64,000 bases of DNA from Ruminococcus bromii (GCF_002834225.1 NZ_NNSR01000013.1:1-64000), one strand, 5' to 3'. Counted from the first letter of the stretch, positions 17,399-26,005 are shown. Notes: generated by a model not told the origin, from the sequence alone. Translations and numbers: made by a program.

Positions 17399-18553
17399 AT
17401 GTATAACATTCTTACATTAAACAAAATCGCCGCTATCGGCACAAGCCGTCTCGGTGATAACTATAAATACGGTGACGATGTTCAGAACCCTGACGCAGTT
17501 CTTGTAAGAAGTGCTGCAATGCACGATATGGAATTTGCCGATAACCTTCTTGCAATTGCAAGAGCAGGCGCAGGCACAAACAATATTCCGAAGGATAAGT
17601 GCAGCGAGCAGGGTATTGTTGTTTTCAATACTCCCGGTGCTAACGCAAACGCTGTTAAGGAGCTTGTTATCGCAGGACTTCTTATTTCAAACCGTAAGGT
17701 TATTGAGGGTTATGAATGGGCAAAGACTCTCAAGGGCAACGGTGCAGCTGTCGGTAAGATGGTTGAAAAGGGCAAGAGTCAGTTCGTCGGCCCCGAAATC
17801 AAGGGCAAGACACTCGGTGTTATCGGTCTTGGAGCAATCGGTATTCTTGTTGCAAATGCCGCTGTTGCTCTCGGTATGAATGTAATCGGCTTTGACCCGT
17901 TTATGTCTGTAGGCAACGCTCTCAAGCTTGCTCCTACAGTTAAGCTCCAAAAGAGCGCAGAAGATGTTATGGTAAATTGCGACTATCTCACAATCCATGT
18001 TCCGCTCACTGACGACACAAGAGATATGGTTGACGCCGATATGATTGCCAAGATGAAAGACGGCGTTCGTATCCTCAACTTCAGCCGTGACGGTCTTGTT
18101 AATTCAACAGCAGTTCTTGAGGCTGTTAAGAGCGGCAAGGTTGCTAAGTATGTTACAGACTTCGGCACAGACGATATCCTCGGTGAAGAGAATATTATCT
18201 GCCTCCCGCACCTCGGCGCTTCAACTCCCGAAAGTGAAGAAAATTGTGCTGTTATGGCTTGTGATCAGGTTAAGGAGTATCTCGAGAACGGTAACATCAT
18301 CAACTCCGTAAACTATCCTGCAATTTCACTTGCAAGAACAAATGCTGACGACACCCGTTTCTGTGTTGCTCACAAGAATGTTCCCGAGCTTCTTAAGAAG
18401 GTTCTTTCTCAGATAAGCGGAAATGTTGAAAATATGCTTTCAAAGAGCCGCGGCGACTATGCTTACACAATTATTGATGTTGCAGGCGCAGGTGCAGATG
18501 ACCTTGCAAAAATCGCAGCAGTTGACGGCGTAATCAGAGTTCGTGCAATCTGA
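17399..18553 (+). CDS. serA: D-3-phosphoglycerate dehydrogenase
   Basis: This 384-residue NAD-dependent dehydrogenase commits 3-phosphoglycerate to serine synthesis. The Rossmann motif is GVIGLGAIG, the catalytic histidine lies in LPHLGASTPESEENCA, and the substrate-binding RAGAGTNNIP is near the N-terminus. The C-terminal 70 residues look like a short ACT-type domain (YTIIDVAGAGADD), so serine feedback is possible. The start is ATG 17399, nine bases after AAAAAGGA; the upstream in-frame TTG at 17390 would overlap that site. It pairs with serC upstream and is followed by a strong terminator. Confidence 0.95.
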   Translation: MYNILTLNKIAAIGTSRLGDNYKYGDDVQNPDAVLVRSAAMHDMEFADNLLAIARAGAGTNNIPKDKCSEQGIVVFNTPGANANAVKELVIAGLLISNRKVIEGYEWAKTLKGNGAAVGKMVEKGKSQFVGPEIKGKTLGVIGLGAIGILVANAAVALGMNVIGFDPFMSVGNALKLAPTVKLQKSAEDVMVNCDYLTIHVPLTDDTRDMVDADMIAKMKDGVRILNFSRDGLVNSTAVLEAVKSGKVAKYVTDFGTDDILGEENIICLPHLGASTPESEENCAVMACDQVKEYLENGNIINSVNYPAISLARTNADDTRFCVAHKNVPELLKKVLSQISGNVENMLSKSRGDYAYTIIDVAGAGADDLAKIAAVDGVIRVRAI

Positions 18554-18600
18554 TTTTGATTTTTAATTAAAAATTGAAAATTTAATTGTTGTAAAAAATT

Positions 18601-18635
18601 ATCCGAACATCGTTTTTTGATGTTCGGATTTTTTG
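18601..18635 (+). terminator. Intrinsic terminator after serA
   Basis: ATCCGAACATC pairs with GATGTTCGGAT and is followed by TTTTTG. Confidence 0.92.
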
Positions 18636-18743
18636 TGTGTGAATATAATTTTATGTTGTGATACTGTATTGCACAAACAATAGCAATTTTACGCTCGGGC
18701 ATAATATGCTTTGCATTACAGAAACTATCTTCACGAACGGGGT

Positions 18744-18790
18744 GCGGTGACACACCGCCGCTTGACAATTTTAGGGTTGCGATATATAGT
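18744..18790 (+). promoter_or_regulatory. Promoter TTGACA-17-TATAGT with adjoining inverted repeat
   Basis: The -35 box is at 18762-18767 and the -10 at 18785-18790. Immediately upstream, GCGGTG-ACA-CACCGC (18744-18758) is a perfect inverted repeat and could bind a regulator of the Fe-S/thioredoxin pair. Confidence 0.65.
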
Positions 18791-18844
18791 ATAGGCAAGG
18801 GAAGAGATTAACGGCAAACGCCGTAAAAATTGTGGGGTGAGCAG

Positions 18845-19045
18845 ATGAAAATAACACTTAATCCCGACAAAGAAGTAGTAAAAACAGTTAAAGAGGGCTT
18901 GAAGAGGACAGGCGGTTACTGCCCGTGCAGAATTCAGCGTACAGAGGAATACAAGTGTATGTGCAAGGAATTCAAAGAGCAAATTGCCGATCCCGATTTT
19001 GAGGGCTTTTGTCATTGTATGCTTTACTACAAATCTAAAGATTAA
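18845..19045 (+). CDS. Small six-cysteine protein, ferredoxin-thioredoxin reductase catalytic-subunit-like
   Basis: This 66-residue protein has three paired-cysteine motifs, CPC (26-28), CMC (38-40) and CHC (56-58). That arrangement matches the catalytic beta subunit of ferredoxin-thioredoxin reductase, which uses a 4Fe-4S cluster beside a redox disulfide to pass electrons from ferredoxin to thioredoxin. The spacing between the first two pairs is shorter than in plant enzymes, and no variable subunit is nearby. Thioredoxin begins 23 bases downstream, which strongly supports this partner. The ATG at 18845 is chosen over the upstream TTG at 18830 because GGGGTGA lies just before it. Confidence 0.8.
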   Translation: MKITLNPDKEVVKTVKEGLKRTGGYCPCRIQRTEEYKCMCKEFKEQIADPDFEGFCHCMLYYKSKD

Positions 19046-19068
19046 AATAACCGAACAGGAGGATTGTT

Positions 19069-19377
19069 ATGGAAATAGAGCTTTACAAAGAAACTTTTGA
19101 ACAGGAGGTTTTGCAGTCGGATATCCCCGTGCTTGTAGACTTTTGGGCAACATGGTGCGGTCCGTGTAAGATGATTGCCCCGATTGTGAAAGAAATCGCT
19201 GACGAATATGACGGCAAAATTCTTGTCGGCAAGGTTAATGTTGACGAAGAACCCGACCTTACAATGCAGTATAATGTGTCGAGTATCCCGACTCTTATGG
19301 TGTTCAAAAACGGTCAGCTCGTCAACAAGGCAGTAGGTTATCGTGAAAAGGACGAAATCCTTAAAATGCTCAAGTAA
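19069..19377 (+). CDS. trxA: Thioredoxin
   Basis: This 102-residue cytoplasmic disulfide reductase has the classic active site WCGPC at residues 29-33, the cis-proline loop SIPTL and the usual single-domain length. An AGGAGG site lies upstream. It is cotranscribed with the ferredoxin-thioredoxin-reductase-like protein, so it is probably reduced by ferredoxin rather than, or as well as, NADPH. A strong terminator follows and separates it from the phage-derived cassette. Confidence 0.95.
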   Translation: MEIELYKETFEQEVLQSDIPVLVDFWATWCGPCKMIAPIVKEIADEYDGKILVGKVNVDEEPDLTMQYNVSSIPTLMVFKNGQLVNKAVGYREKDEILKMLK

Positions 19378-19395
19378 ATATACCGACTATAACAC

Positions 19396-19432
19396 AAAAC
19401 CGTGTGTACAGAAAAGTACACACGGTTTTTTT
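19396..19432 (+). terminator. Intrinsic terminator after trxA
   Basis: AAAACCGTGTGTAC pairs perfectly with GTACACACGGTTTT and is followed by T residues. Confidence 0.93.
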
Positions 19433-19625
19433 ATTACCTGATTTTGGAAAGGCGGTTTTTTTGAGGGGGATCAGGCGGAAATCTTTGCGATTGATTTTTG
19501 GTTGTGACTAATTATTTTTAAAAATATTTTTGGAAAAATGCATTAAAGTATGCAATTTTTTTGAATTTTGCAGGTATAAGTGAGAGGCGTTGATAAAGCC
19601 TCTCGAAAAACGGAGGTGACGAGAT
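19433..19625 (+). promoter_or_regulatory. Upstream region of the phage-derived cassette
   Basis: This AT-rich region of about 190 bases holds the inverted repeat TGCAT/ATGCA (19539-19554), a possible operator, and a hairpin GAGAGGC/GCCTCTC (19582-19604) just before the ribosome binding site GGAGGTGA (19612-19619). I see no clear promoter pair. No repressor or integrase gene is present. Confidence 0.45.
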
Positions 19626-20105
19626 ATCAGAAAATTGACAGGTAGGGAAAAGAAGTTTTGCAGTTTATTTCTCGGTTCGGGAAATTCCGAGCTTGCCGCA
19701 GAAAAGGCAGGCTACACAGGGGATTGTGAGCAGAAGGGGGAAGAGCTTATCTGCCGTCCCGAAATTTCAGCCGAGCTTGAACGGCTGTCACGGCTAAGAG
19801 AAAAATCCCTTGCCAATATGGCGGCGGCAGGGTATCAGCGGTTGGCTTTCGGGAGCATTTGCGACGCAATTTCTTTGCTTTACAAAAGTGATCCGAGCAA
19901 GGAGGACCTTGAGGGAATGGATTTGTTCCTTGTGTCGGAGATTAAAAGACCAAAGGACGGTTCAATGGAAATCAAGTTTTTTGACAGGCTAAAGGCACTT
20001 GAAAAACTCGGTGCCGGCGGAGAGCATGAAACAGGCGCAAAACAGCTTTTTGACGCCATTTCAAACAGTGCAAGGGCGGTGAATGACAAGGAAAATGGAA
20101 ATTAA
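19626..20105 (+). CDS. Phage terminase small subunit
   Basis: The protein is about 159 residues and resembles the PBSX XtmA group. It should bind packaging-site DNA and recruit the large subunit. The N-terminal LTGREKKFCSLFL helix and the AAEKAGYTG helix-turn-helix-like segment match small terminases. The start is unusual: the only optimally spaced codon after GGAGGTGA is ATC at 19626 (6-base gap), which gives MRKLTGRE. The first standard alternative is TTG at 19635, 15 bases from the site and lacking the conserved first residues. This could be a decayed ATG. The gene overlaps the large subunit by 23 bases. Confidence 0.82.
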   Translation: MRKLTGREKKFCSLFLGSGNSELAAEKAGYTGDCEQKGEELICRPEISAELERLSRLREKSLANMAAAGYQRLAFGSICDAISLLYKSDPSKEDLEGMDLFLVSEIKRPKDGSMEIKFFDRLKALEKLGAGGEHETGAKQLFDAISNSARAVNDKENGN

Positions 20106-21354
20106 AGCTTTTTCTAAAAAACAGCTTACCGTGCTTTCGTGGTGGAACAGGGAGTCGGCTTTTCGTGACAGGGACGCAATCATCTGTGACGGTGCTGTGC
20201 GCAGCGGAAAGACATTTTGTATGTCGCTGTCGTTCATTTTGTGGAGCTTTTACGATTTTGCTAATTCGGACTTTGCACTTTGCGGAAAGACAATCCGTTC
20301 TTTAAGGCGAAATATGATTACGCCCGTGATTCCGATTTTGAAATCACTCGGTTTTAAGTGTGAAGAAAAGCTGTCGCAGAATATTTTGACCGTGAGCGTT
20401 AACGGAGTGATGAACAGGTTTTATCTTTTCGGGGGCAAGGACGAGTCATCCGCATCGCTCATTCAGGGCATGACGCTTTCGGGTGTGCTTTTTGACGAGG
20501 TTGCGTTGATGCCGAGGTCGTTCGTTGAACAGGCATTGGCGAGATGTTCCGTGTCGGGCTCAAGATTTTGGTTTAACTGCAATCCCGAATTTCCTGAGCA
20601 TTGGTTCTACCGTGAGTGGATTAAGAAGTGCGGTGACAAAAATGCGTTATATCTGCACTTTACAATGCAGGACAATCCGTCTTTGAAGCCCGAGGTTATC
20701 AAGAGGTATGAAAGTATGTATTCGGGTGTGTTTTACGAGAGGTTCGTAAAGGGCAGATGGGTAGCCGTTTTCGGTGCGGTTTATCCGTTTATGGACGATG
20801 AAAAGATGTACTGCGATATTCCGTCAGATATTGAAAGCTGGGCGGTATCGTGCGATTACGGTACTGTAAATCCCGCATCATTCGGTTTGTGGGGCAGAAA
20901 AAACGGTGTGTGGTACAGGGTTGACGAATACTACTTCAACTCACGCACGCAGGGCTTTCAAAAGACCGACGAGGAGCATTATGACGGACTTGAAAAGCTG
21001 ATTGACGGGCGGAAAATCGAATGTGTGATTGTCGATCCGTCTGCCGCAAGCTTTATTGAGGTTATAAGGAGACACGGAAAATACACGGTTGTGTCGGCTG
21101 AAAACAATGTTATCAACGGCATAAGGCAGACTTCGCAGGCTTTGAAGGACAGAAAAATCAGAATCTGCAAAAATTGCAGAGCCGCAAGAAGGGAATTTTC
21201 GCTTTACCGTTGGGACGGTTCAGGGCGCAGTGACGCACCTGTTAAGGAAAACGACCATGCAATGGACGACATAAGATATTTTGTCGCTACGAAAATTTAC
21301 GGTTGTGACGGATTCTTTGCCGTTGCAACCAAAAGACAGGAGGAAACAGCTTGA
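20083..21354 (+). CDS. Phage terminase large subunit
   Basis: This 423-residue packaging motor of the PBSX XtmB type would translocate and cut DNA at the capsid portal. Walker A GAVRSGKT lies at 37-44 and Walker B is VLFDE with D138-E139. The C-terminal nuclease has acidic residues at about D258 (SCDYGT), D318 (VIVDPSA) and D395 (DHAMDDIRY). All motifs are intact, so the motor could work. It overlaps its neighbours by 23 and 4 bases. Confidence 0.92.
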   Translation: MTRKMEIKAFSKKQLTVLSWWNRESAFRDRDAIICDGAVRSGKTFCMSLSFILWSFYDFANSDFALCGKTIRSLRRNMITPVIPILKSLGFKCEEKLSQNILTVSVNGVMNRFYLFGGKDESSASLIQGMTLSGVLFDEVALMPRSFVEQALARCSVSGSRFWFNCNPEFPEHWFYREWIKKCGDKNALYLHFTMQDNPSLKPEVIKRYESMYSGVFYERFVKGRWVAVFGAVYPFMDDEKMYCDIPSDIESWAVSCDYGTVNPASFGLWGRKNGVWYRVDEYYFNSRTQGFQKTDEEHYDGLEKLIDGRKIECVIVDPSAASFIEVIRRHGKYTVVSAENNVINGIRQTSQALKDRKIRICKNCRAARREFSLYRWDGSGRSDAPVKENDHAMDDIRYFVATKIYGCDGFFAVATKRQEETA

Positions 21355-22505
21355 GGCTTGGCAGAAAAAATAAAAAGACCGAGAGCATAAAGACGGTGCA
21401 GACCGTTTTGAGAGAAACGAGAAATAATTCGCCGATTTTCTCACGATTTGCCGTTCAGACGAGAACGGAAAGGCAGCTGTACACAACTTTGCGTGAGTCT
21501 GTGCCGATTATTGATGCGGCACTCTGCAAAATTATCAGACTTATCGGCGGATTCAAAATTGTGACTTCATCAGCTGAAAGTCAGAAGATTGCCGACAGCT
21601 TTGTTAAAAATGTCCGCACAAACGGTGAAATGATGGGACTTGAAAGCTTTGTGCTTTGCTATCTTGATTCGCTTCTCACCTACGGACAGGCGGTCGGTGA
21701 GATTGTTCCCGATAGTGGCGGTGAAGGAATTTGCGCATTGTATAATGCAAGCCTTGATGATGTTGAAATCAGAGCGGATTCTTCTCCGCTGAAGCTTGCT
21801 GTTTACACACTCGGCAACGGTACAGCCGAAAAACCTAAGCATCCGGAAAGGATTTTTGCAACCCTGCTTAATCCCAAGCCGGGTACTGTGTGCGGTACTT
21901 CCATACTCAGCGGTTTGCCGTTTGTCAGCTCAATACTTTTGAGGATTTTTGAGTCGGTAAAAACAAACTGGGAGAGGGTTGGCGATATCCGTTTTGCGGT
22001 TACTCTCAATCCCGATTCAAACGGTTCGGCTGTGAGCAGAGAAAATGCACAGGCGGTTGCCGATGAGTGGAAAAAGGCGATGAGAAGCGACAGCGTGTGT
22101 GATTTTGTGTCGGTCGGCGATGTCAGCATTAAGGTTATCGGTGCTGAAAGCGATATGCCCGACTGTGACATTCCAGTAAGGCATATTCTTGAGCAGATTA
22201 TTGCAAAGCTTGGTATTCCGCCGTTTTTGCTCGGCATTTCGTGGTCGAGTACGGAGAGAATGAGCGAACAGCAGGCGGATATCCTCACAAGCGAGCTTGC
22301 CTACTACCGCACAGTGCTTGAACCCGTGATTACAAAAATTGTGTCGGCTCATCTTAAAATGTGCGGTTATAACGACAGCTTTAAGATTGAGTGGGATAAG
22401 ATCAATCTTCAGGATGCGGTTGAGCTTTCTCAGGCAAGACTTAACAATGCAAATGCGATGAACATTGAAAGACAGATTGGAGCGGAGGTGCAGAATGAAG
22501 GATAA
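21351..22505 (+). CDS. Phage portal protein
   Basis: This 384-residue protein would form the ring at the capsid vertex through which DNA passes. Position directly after the large terminase, length, and a C-terminal helical region with PPFLLGISW and ERMSEQQADI support a portal of the type seen in PBSX-like Firmicutes prophages. It starts at TTG 21351 within an overlap with the terminase stop. It is shorter than the B. subtilis PBSX portal, from memory close to 500 residues. It overlaps the protease gene by 11 bases. Confidence 0.8.
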   Translation: MRLGRKNKKTESIKTVQTVLRETRNNSPIFSRFAVQTRTERQLYTTLRESVPIIDAALCKIIRLIGGFKIVTSSAESQKIADSFVKNVRTNGEMMGLESFVLCYLDSLLTYGQAVGEIVPDSGGEGICALYNASLDDVEIRADSSPLKLAVYTLGNGTAEKPKHPERIFATLLNPKPGTVCGTSILSGLPFVSSILLRIFESVKTNWERVGDIRFAVTLNPDSNGSAVSRENAQAVADEWKKAMRSDSVCDFVSVGDVSIKVIGAESDMPDCDIPVRHILEQIIAKLGIPPFLLGISWSSTERMSEQQADILTSELAYYRTVLEPVITKIVSAHLKMCGYNDSFKIEWDKINLQDAVELSQARLNNANAMNIERQIGAEVQNEG

Positions 22506-23490
22506 CAAACTTATTAAAAGCGGTGTTTCGGGTGTTGTTGACGGTGAAAATCAGACTGTCGGTGATGATGAACTCGAACTGATTAACCGCTTTACAAGGC
22601 GAAATCTTGCAAAAAATGAGGTGTATGCGTTTTCGGTTGTGCTGTGTGACAACGATGTTGACCGTGACGGCGAACGCTTTACAACAGATTCGCTTTATGA
22701 GCTTGAAAAGCTTTTTGTCGGCAAGACAGGAATTATTGACCACAATCCGAGTGCCAAAAATCAGACGGCGAGAATTTTCAGCTGTAAGGTTGAGAAAATT
22801 GACGGTCAGAAAACGACCTTGGGTGACGATTACTACAGGCTCAAGGCAAGGGCATATCTTCCCGTTTGTGAGAGCAACAGGGATATTATCCTTGCGATTG
22901 ACAGCGGAATTATCAAGGAAGTAAGCGTTGGCTGTGCCGTTGGCAGGGTTGTGTGCAATGTGTGCGGTGAGGACATCTCGATGTGTACTCACAAAAAGGG
23001 TGAGGTTTACGGTTCAAAGCTTTGTTGCGGTGAACTTGTGAACCCGTATGACGCATACGAATGGAGCTTTGTTGCCGTGCCGTCACAAAAGAGGGCAGGC
23101 ATTACGAAAGGTCACAAAATTTTTGGAAAGGAAAATGATATGGAGAAAATTCTTAAAGCCATTGAAAACAAAAAGGCTTTTGCACTTGATGAGAGCGACA
23201 GCAGAAAGCTGTGCGAATATATTGACGGGCTTAAAAAGTCGGCTAAGGACGGTGTGCTGTACCGTGAAAGCCTTACCCGTGATGTTGTGGGACTTGCCGC
23301 TTTTGTTCAGCCTGACATTTCGGGCGAAACAATGGAGAGCGTTGCAAAGAGCATGACAATTGAACAGCTCAGAGAATTTAAGTCAGCATTTGAAAAGAAA
23401 AAGAAAGCAGCTTTTGAGCCTGTCCCGCAGCTTTACTGCAAGCAGGACAAGAGAAATAACGCCGTGGAAAACGGTCAGTTCAGTATTTAA
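22495..23490 (+). CDS. XkdF-like prohead protease with C-terminal scaffold region
   Basis: This 331-residue protein has an N-terminal protease domain (about 35-200) with probable catalytic H83 (IDHNPS) and S144 (KEVSVGCA), the His-Ser arrangement of prohead proteases. A cysteine cluster (CNVCGED, SMCTH, KLCCGEL) at 154-179 probably binds zinc. The C-terminal 116 residues are helical and charged, like a scaffold. An in-frame ATG at 23140 with its own ribosome binding site could make that part separately. The chosen ATG at 22495 follows GGAGGTG; the longer frame from 22465 is inside the portal gene. Confidence 0.82.
   Translation: MKDNKLIKSGVSGVVDGENQTVGDDELELINRFTRRNLAKNEVYAFSVVLCDNDVDRDGERFTTDSLYELEKLFVGKTGIIDHNPSAKNQTARIFSCKVEKIDGQKTTLGDDYYRLKARAYLPVCESNRDIILAIDSGIIKEVSVGCAVGRVVCNVCGEDISMCTHKKGEVYGSKLCCGELVNPYDAYEWSFVAVPSQKRAGITKGHKIFGKENDMEKILKAIENKKAFALDESDSRKLCEYIDGLKKSAKDGVLYRESLTRDVVGLAAFVQPDISGETMESVAKSMTIEQLREFKSAFEKKKKAAFEPVPQLYCKQDKRNNAVENGQFSI
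23140..23490 (+). CDS. Possible nested scaffold protein from an internal start
   Basis: Within the protease gene, GGAAAGGA at 23125-23132 lies 7 bases before an in-frame ATG at 23140. It would yield a 116-residue helical protein (MEKILKAIENKK at its start) identical to the protease C-terminus. This mirrors the lambda C/Nu3 arrangement, where the scaffold is a nested in-frame product. The capsid protein lacks a long N-terminal scaffold-like arm, so a separate scaffold makes sense. It is predicted, not shown. Confidence 0.5.
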   Translation: MEKILKAIENKKAFALDESDSRKLCEYIDGLKKSAKDGVLYRESLTRDVVGLAAFVQPDISGETMESVAKSMTIEQLREFKSAFEKKKKAAFEPVPQLYCKQDKRNNAVENGQFSI

Positions 23491-23503
23491 CGGAGGTATT
23501 ATT

Positions 23504-23839
23504 ATGAATGTAAATTTTAACGGTTATGGCGAAAATGCCGCAACATTTATTGCAGACAAAACAATTACGGAGGCAGGCGTGCCTGTTAAGATGAAGGACA
23601 ACGGCACAGTTGCAAAATGTGACGCAAGCGAGAATTTTTGCGGTGTGTGCGTAAGCGTGAGAGGCGGTTATGCGGTTGTTCAGCTTTCGGGCTATGTAAA
23701 GGTTAAGAGCGACAAGAAAATCACCGTCGGCTACAAAAAGCTTTCTGCAACGGCAGTCGGTGGCGTGTCGGTTACAACAACCGGCAGAGAGTACCTTGTG
23801 CTTGACTCAACAGACACTTCGGTAGGATTTATTCTTTGA
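23504..23839 (+). CDS. Probable capsid decoration protein
   Basis: This 111-residue beta-rich protein lies between protease and capsid genes, where head-decoration proteins such as lambda gpD usually lie. It is rich in Val, Gly and Thr with short strands (YAVVQLSGYVKVK) and has no signal or membrane segment. The ATG at 23504 is placed just after CGGAGG. The function is inferred from position, size and composition. Confidence 0.65.
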   Translation: MNVNFNGYGENAATFIADKTITEAGVPVKMKDNGTVAKCDASENFCGVCVSVRGGYAVVQLSGYVKVKSDKKITVGYKKLSATAVGGVSVTTTGREYLVLDSTDTSVGFIL

Positions 23840-23857
23840 TAAGGGGAGGAAGATATT

Positions 23858-24865
23858 ATGGCAAATTTTGAAAATATTACAATTGAAAAGGGTATGTATC
23901 AGACAAAGGGCGGAATTTCGGGCGCACTTGAAAAGCTTGATCCGTCAGAAAATTACAGAGGTACTGCACTTGAGGGACTTGACGCATTTTCCCGTCAGCT
24001 CAAACGCTTTGACATTAAGGTTAAGGGCAGAAACAGCGACTGTGTTGAAAAGTTTTTTCAGAGTTCAAACTCTGCGGCACTTTTCCCCGAATATGTGAGC
24101 AGAGCCGTTATGCAGGGCATGGAGAGAGCGGATATTCTCCCAAATCTTGTGGCAACCGTGACAGACATTGAGGGTATGGATTACCGCAGTATTGCATCTG
24201 TTCCGAGTGAGGATGATAAGAGCCTTAAACTCGTCGGCGAGGGTGCAAAGATTCCGCAGACTGAGGTTAAGACAAGAGAAAACCTTGTTAAGCTTCACAA
24301 GCGTGGCAGAATGCTTGTTGCATCATATGAGGCACTTCGCTTTCAGCGTCTTGACCTCTTTACCGTAACACTCAATCAGATTGGCGCATATATTGCAAGA
24401 GCACAGCTTAAAGATGCGATTGATGTGCTTGTGAACGGTGACGGCAATGAAAATCCCGCCGGCACACTTGGTGTTGCAACAGGCGGCAAGGTTACATATG
24501 AGGACCTTTTAAAGCTCTGGACAGAGCTTGCTCCGTATGAACTCAACACAATTCTTGCGTCAACTCCCGAAATGCAGAAGATTCTTTCGCTCTCTCAGCT
24601 TCAGGATTCAAACGCAGGTCTTGATTTTCAGGCTACGGGCAGAATGATTACACCTCTCGGTGCAAGCCTTCTTCACACTCCTGAGCTTGAGGGCGGTAAG
24701 ATTATCGGTCTTGACAAAAACTGTGCGCTTGAAATGGTTCAGGCAGGCGGTGTTGTTACAGATTACGACAAGCTTATTGACCGTCAGCTTGAAAGAGCCG
24801 CAGTTACCTGTACCGCTGGTTTTTCAAAAATCTTTACAGAGGCGTCAAAGGTGATGAGCTGTTAA
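23858..24865 (+). CDS. Phage major capsid protein, HK97-fold type
   Basis: This 335-residue protein should form the icosahedral shell. Typical features are the KLHKRGRMLVASYEALRF segment, the NGDGNENPAG loop and the C-terminal region preceding VTCTAGFSKIF. These resemble XkdG-like and other HK97-fold capsids. There is no long N-terminal delta domain. GGGGAGG precedes the ATG. The frame is intact, with codon use like its neighbours. Confidence 0.85.
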   Translation: MANFENITIEKGMYQTKGGISGALEKLDPSENYRGTALEGLDAFSRQLKRFDIKVKGRNSDCVEKFFQSSNSAALFPEYVSRAVMQGMERADILPNLVATVTDIEGMDYRSIASVPSEDDKSLKLVGEGAKIPQTEVKTRENLVKLHKRGRMLVASYEALRFQRLDLFTVTLNQIGAYIARAQLKDAIDVLVNGDGNENPAGTLGVATGGKVTYEDLLKLWTELAPYELNTILASTPEMQKILSLSQLQDSNAGLDFQATGRMITPLGASLLHTPELEGGKIIGLDKNCALEMVQAGGVVTDYDKLIDRQLERAAVTCTAGFSKIFTEASKVMSC

Positions 24866-24877
24866 GGAGGGATTGCC

Positions 24878-25231
24878 TTGAACATTGCAAACATTACAAA
24901 GCGTTTTGCCTTATACAGCGGTATTGACGGTGCTGAAGCATACAAATGGAAAAGCATTATTGACGATGCGGTTGTGTATGTTAATTCGATTGTTACGAAG
25001 GAAAATCTTTCGGAGGATGACGAATTAAGACTTGAAAACCTATGTGCCGTTTACGCTTTTAAGTTGTATTCCCTTTGCAATGATGACAGCATTTCTTCTT
25101 TTTCCGCAGGTGATTTGAAAATCTCATCATCTGCGGACGGCGAAAGCCGAGCCGAAAAGCTGTGGAGGGAATATGCCGACAAGTCGCAGGACCTTATCGG
25201 CAGAGAAAAATTTTTGCTTGGGGTGATATGA
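24878..25231 (+). CDS. Head-tail connector protein
   Basis: This 117-residue, mainly helical protein lies directly after the capsid, where gp6/XkdH-type adaptors lie. The pattern of an early hydrophobic helix, an acidic middle (LSEDDELRLENL) and a charged tail fits such adaptors. Translation starts at TTG 24878 after AAGGAGGG. It overlaps the next gene by 4 bases in ATGA. The role is assigned by gene order rather than motif. Confidence 0.62.
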   Translation: MNIANITKRFALYSGIDGAEAYKWKSIIDDAVVYVNSIVTKENLSEDDELRLENLCAVYAFKLYSLCNDDSISSFSAGDLKISSSADGESRAEKLWREYADKSQDLIGREKFLLGVI

Positions 25232-25581
25232 TGAATATTTCACCGTCTATCGGGAAAATATTAAACAGATACGGCTGTGATGTTACCGTTAAAAACGGAG
25301 ATGAAACGGTTAAGACAAAGGCTTTTATTTCACCTTTGAGATACAACTTCAATCAGAATTATGAAAGTGTGCGGCATAAACTGGGTATGAGAAAAACGAA
25401 GCTGTTTTTGTTTATTGCACCGCCCGATGTTTTGCTTAATTCGGAAAAAAGCGTAATAGAAAGTGAAAACGGTAAATATACTGTTAAAAGGTGCGAAAAA
25501 TATTATGTGCAGGATAATCCGATTTATGTCAGGGCTGTTCTGTGTGCGTACAGAGAAGAAACGAGGGATGATTTTGAATAG
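25228..25581 (+). CDS. Head-closure-like protein
   Basis: This 117-residue protein begins at ATG 25228, overlapping the previous stop by 4 bases; the adjacent ATG at 25231 is an alternative. It is beta-rich, with KLFLFIAPPD in the middle and RAVLCAYRE near the end. Gene order (capsid, adaptor, this, tail completion) matches XkdI-type head-closure or stopper proteins. No specific motif is recognised. Confidence 0.58.
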   Translation: MMNISPSIGKILNRYGCDVTVKNGDETVKTKAFISPLRYNFNQNYESVRHKLGMRKTKLFLFIAPPDVLLNSEKSVIESENGKYTVKRCEKYYVQDNPIYVRAVLCAYREETRDDFE

Positions 25582-26005
25582 AATTGAGAAACAGGTTGAC
25601 CGTATTATTGCAGGCTTAAAGATAAATGAGGCTTTGAAAAATGTCAGGTTTATAAGAGAGTACGGCTCTGATGAAGCACCGTCACCGGTGAACGGAATGA
25701 CTGCCGTTGTGTCGGTGAGAGATATGTCAACGGAGAAGAGCTATATCGGCGGATACCTTTCACCGTCTATCAAGGGCGAAAGCTACAGCGCAGGCGTTGA
25801 AATCAGGGTGTATGCTCCTGCAACCGAGAACGGAAGCGGTCTTTCGGAGGTTGTCAGTGAAATTCTTCTCGGACTTAAAACTGCCGACGCTGAAAAGACG
25901 ATTACCCACAGTGAGGCGGCTTCAATTGAATTTGACCCCGATATGAACGCAATTTACAGAACAGTAAGCTTTAATATGGAATTCTGTCTTTGCGAGGAGG
26001 TTTAA
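25568..26005 (+). CDS. Tail completion/terminator-like protein
   Basis: This 145-residue protein overlaps the previous gene by 14 bases. An N-terminal helix (RIEKQVDRIIAGL) is followed by a beta region with SYSAGVEIRVYAP and a final strand VSFNMEFCL. Size and position fit the proteins that cap the tail tube at the head (XkdJ-like). In PBSX the sheath gene comes next; here it is absent and the tube-like gene starts at the next base. Confidence 0.58.
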   Translation: MILNRIEKQVDRIIAGLKINEALKNVRFIREYGSDEAPSPVNGMTAVVSVRDMSTEKSYIGGYLSPSIKGESYSAGVEIRVYAPATENGSGLSEVVSEILLGLKTADAEKTITHSEAASIEFDPDMNAIYRTVSFNMEFCLCEEV

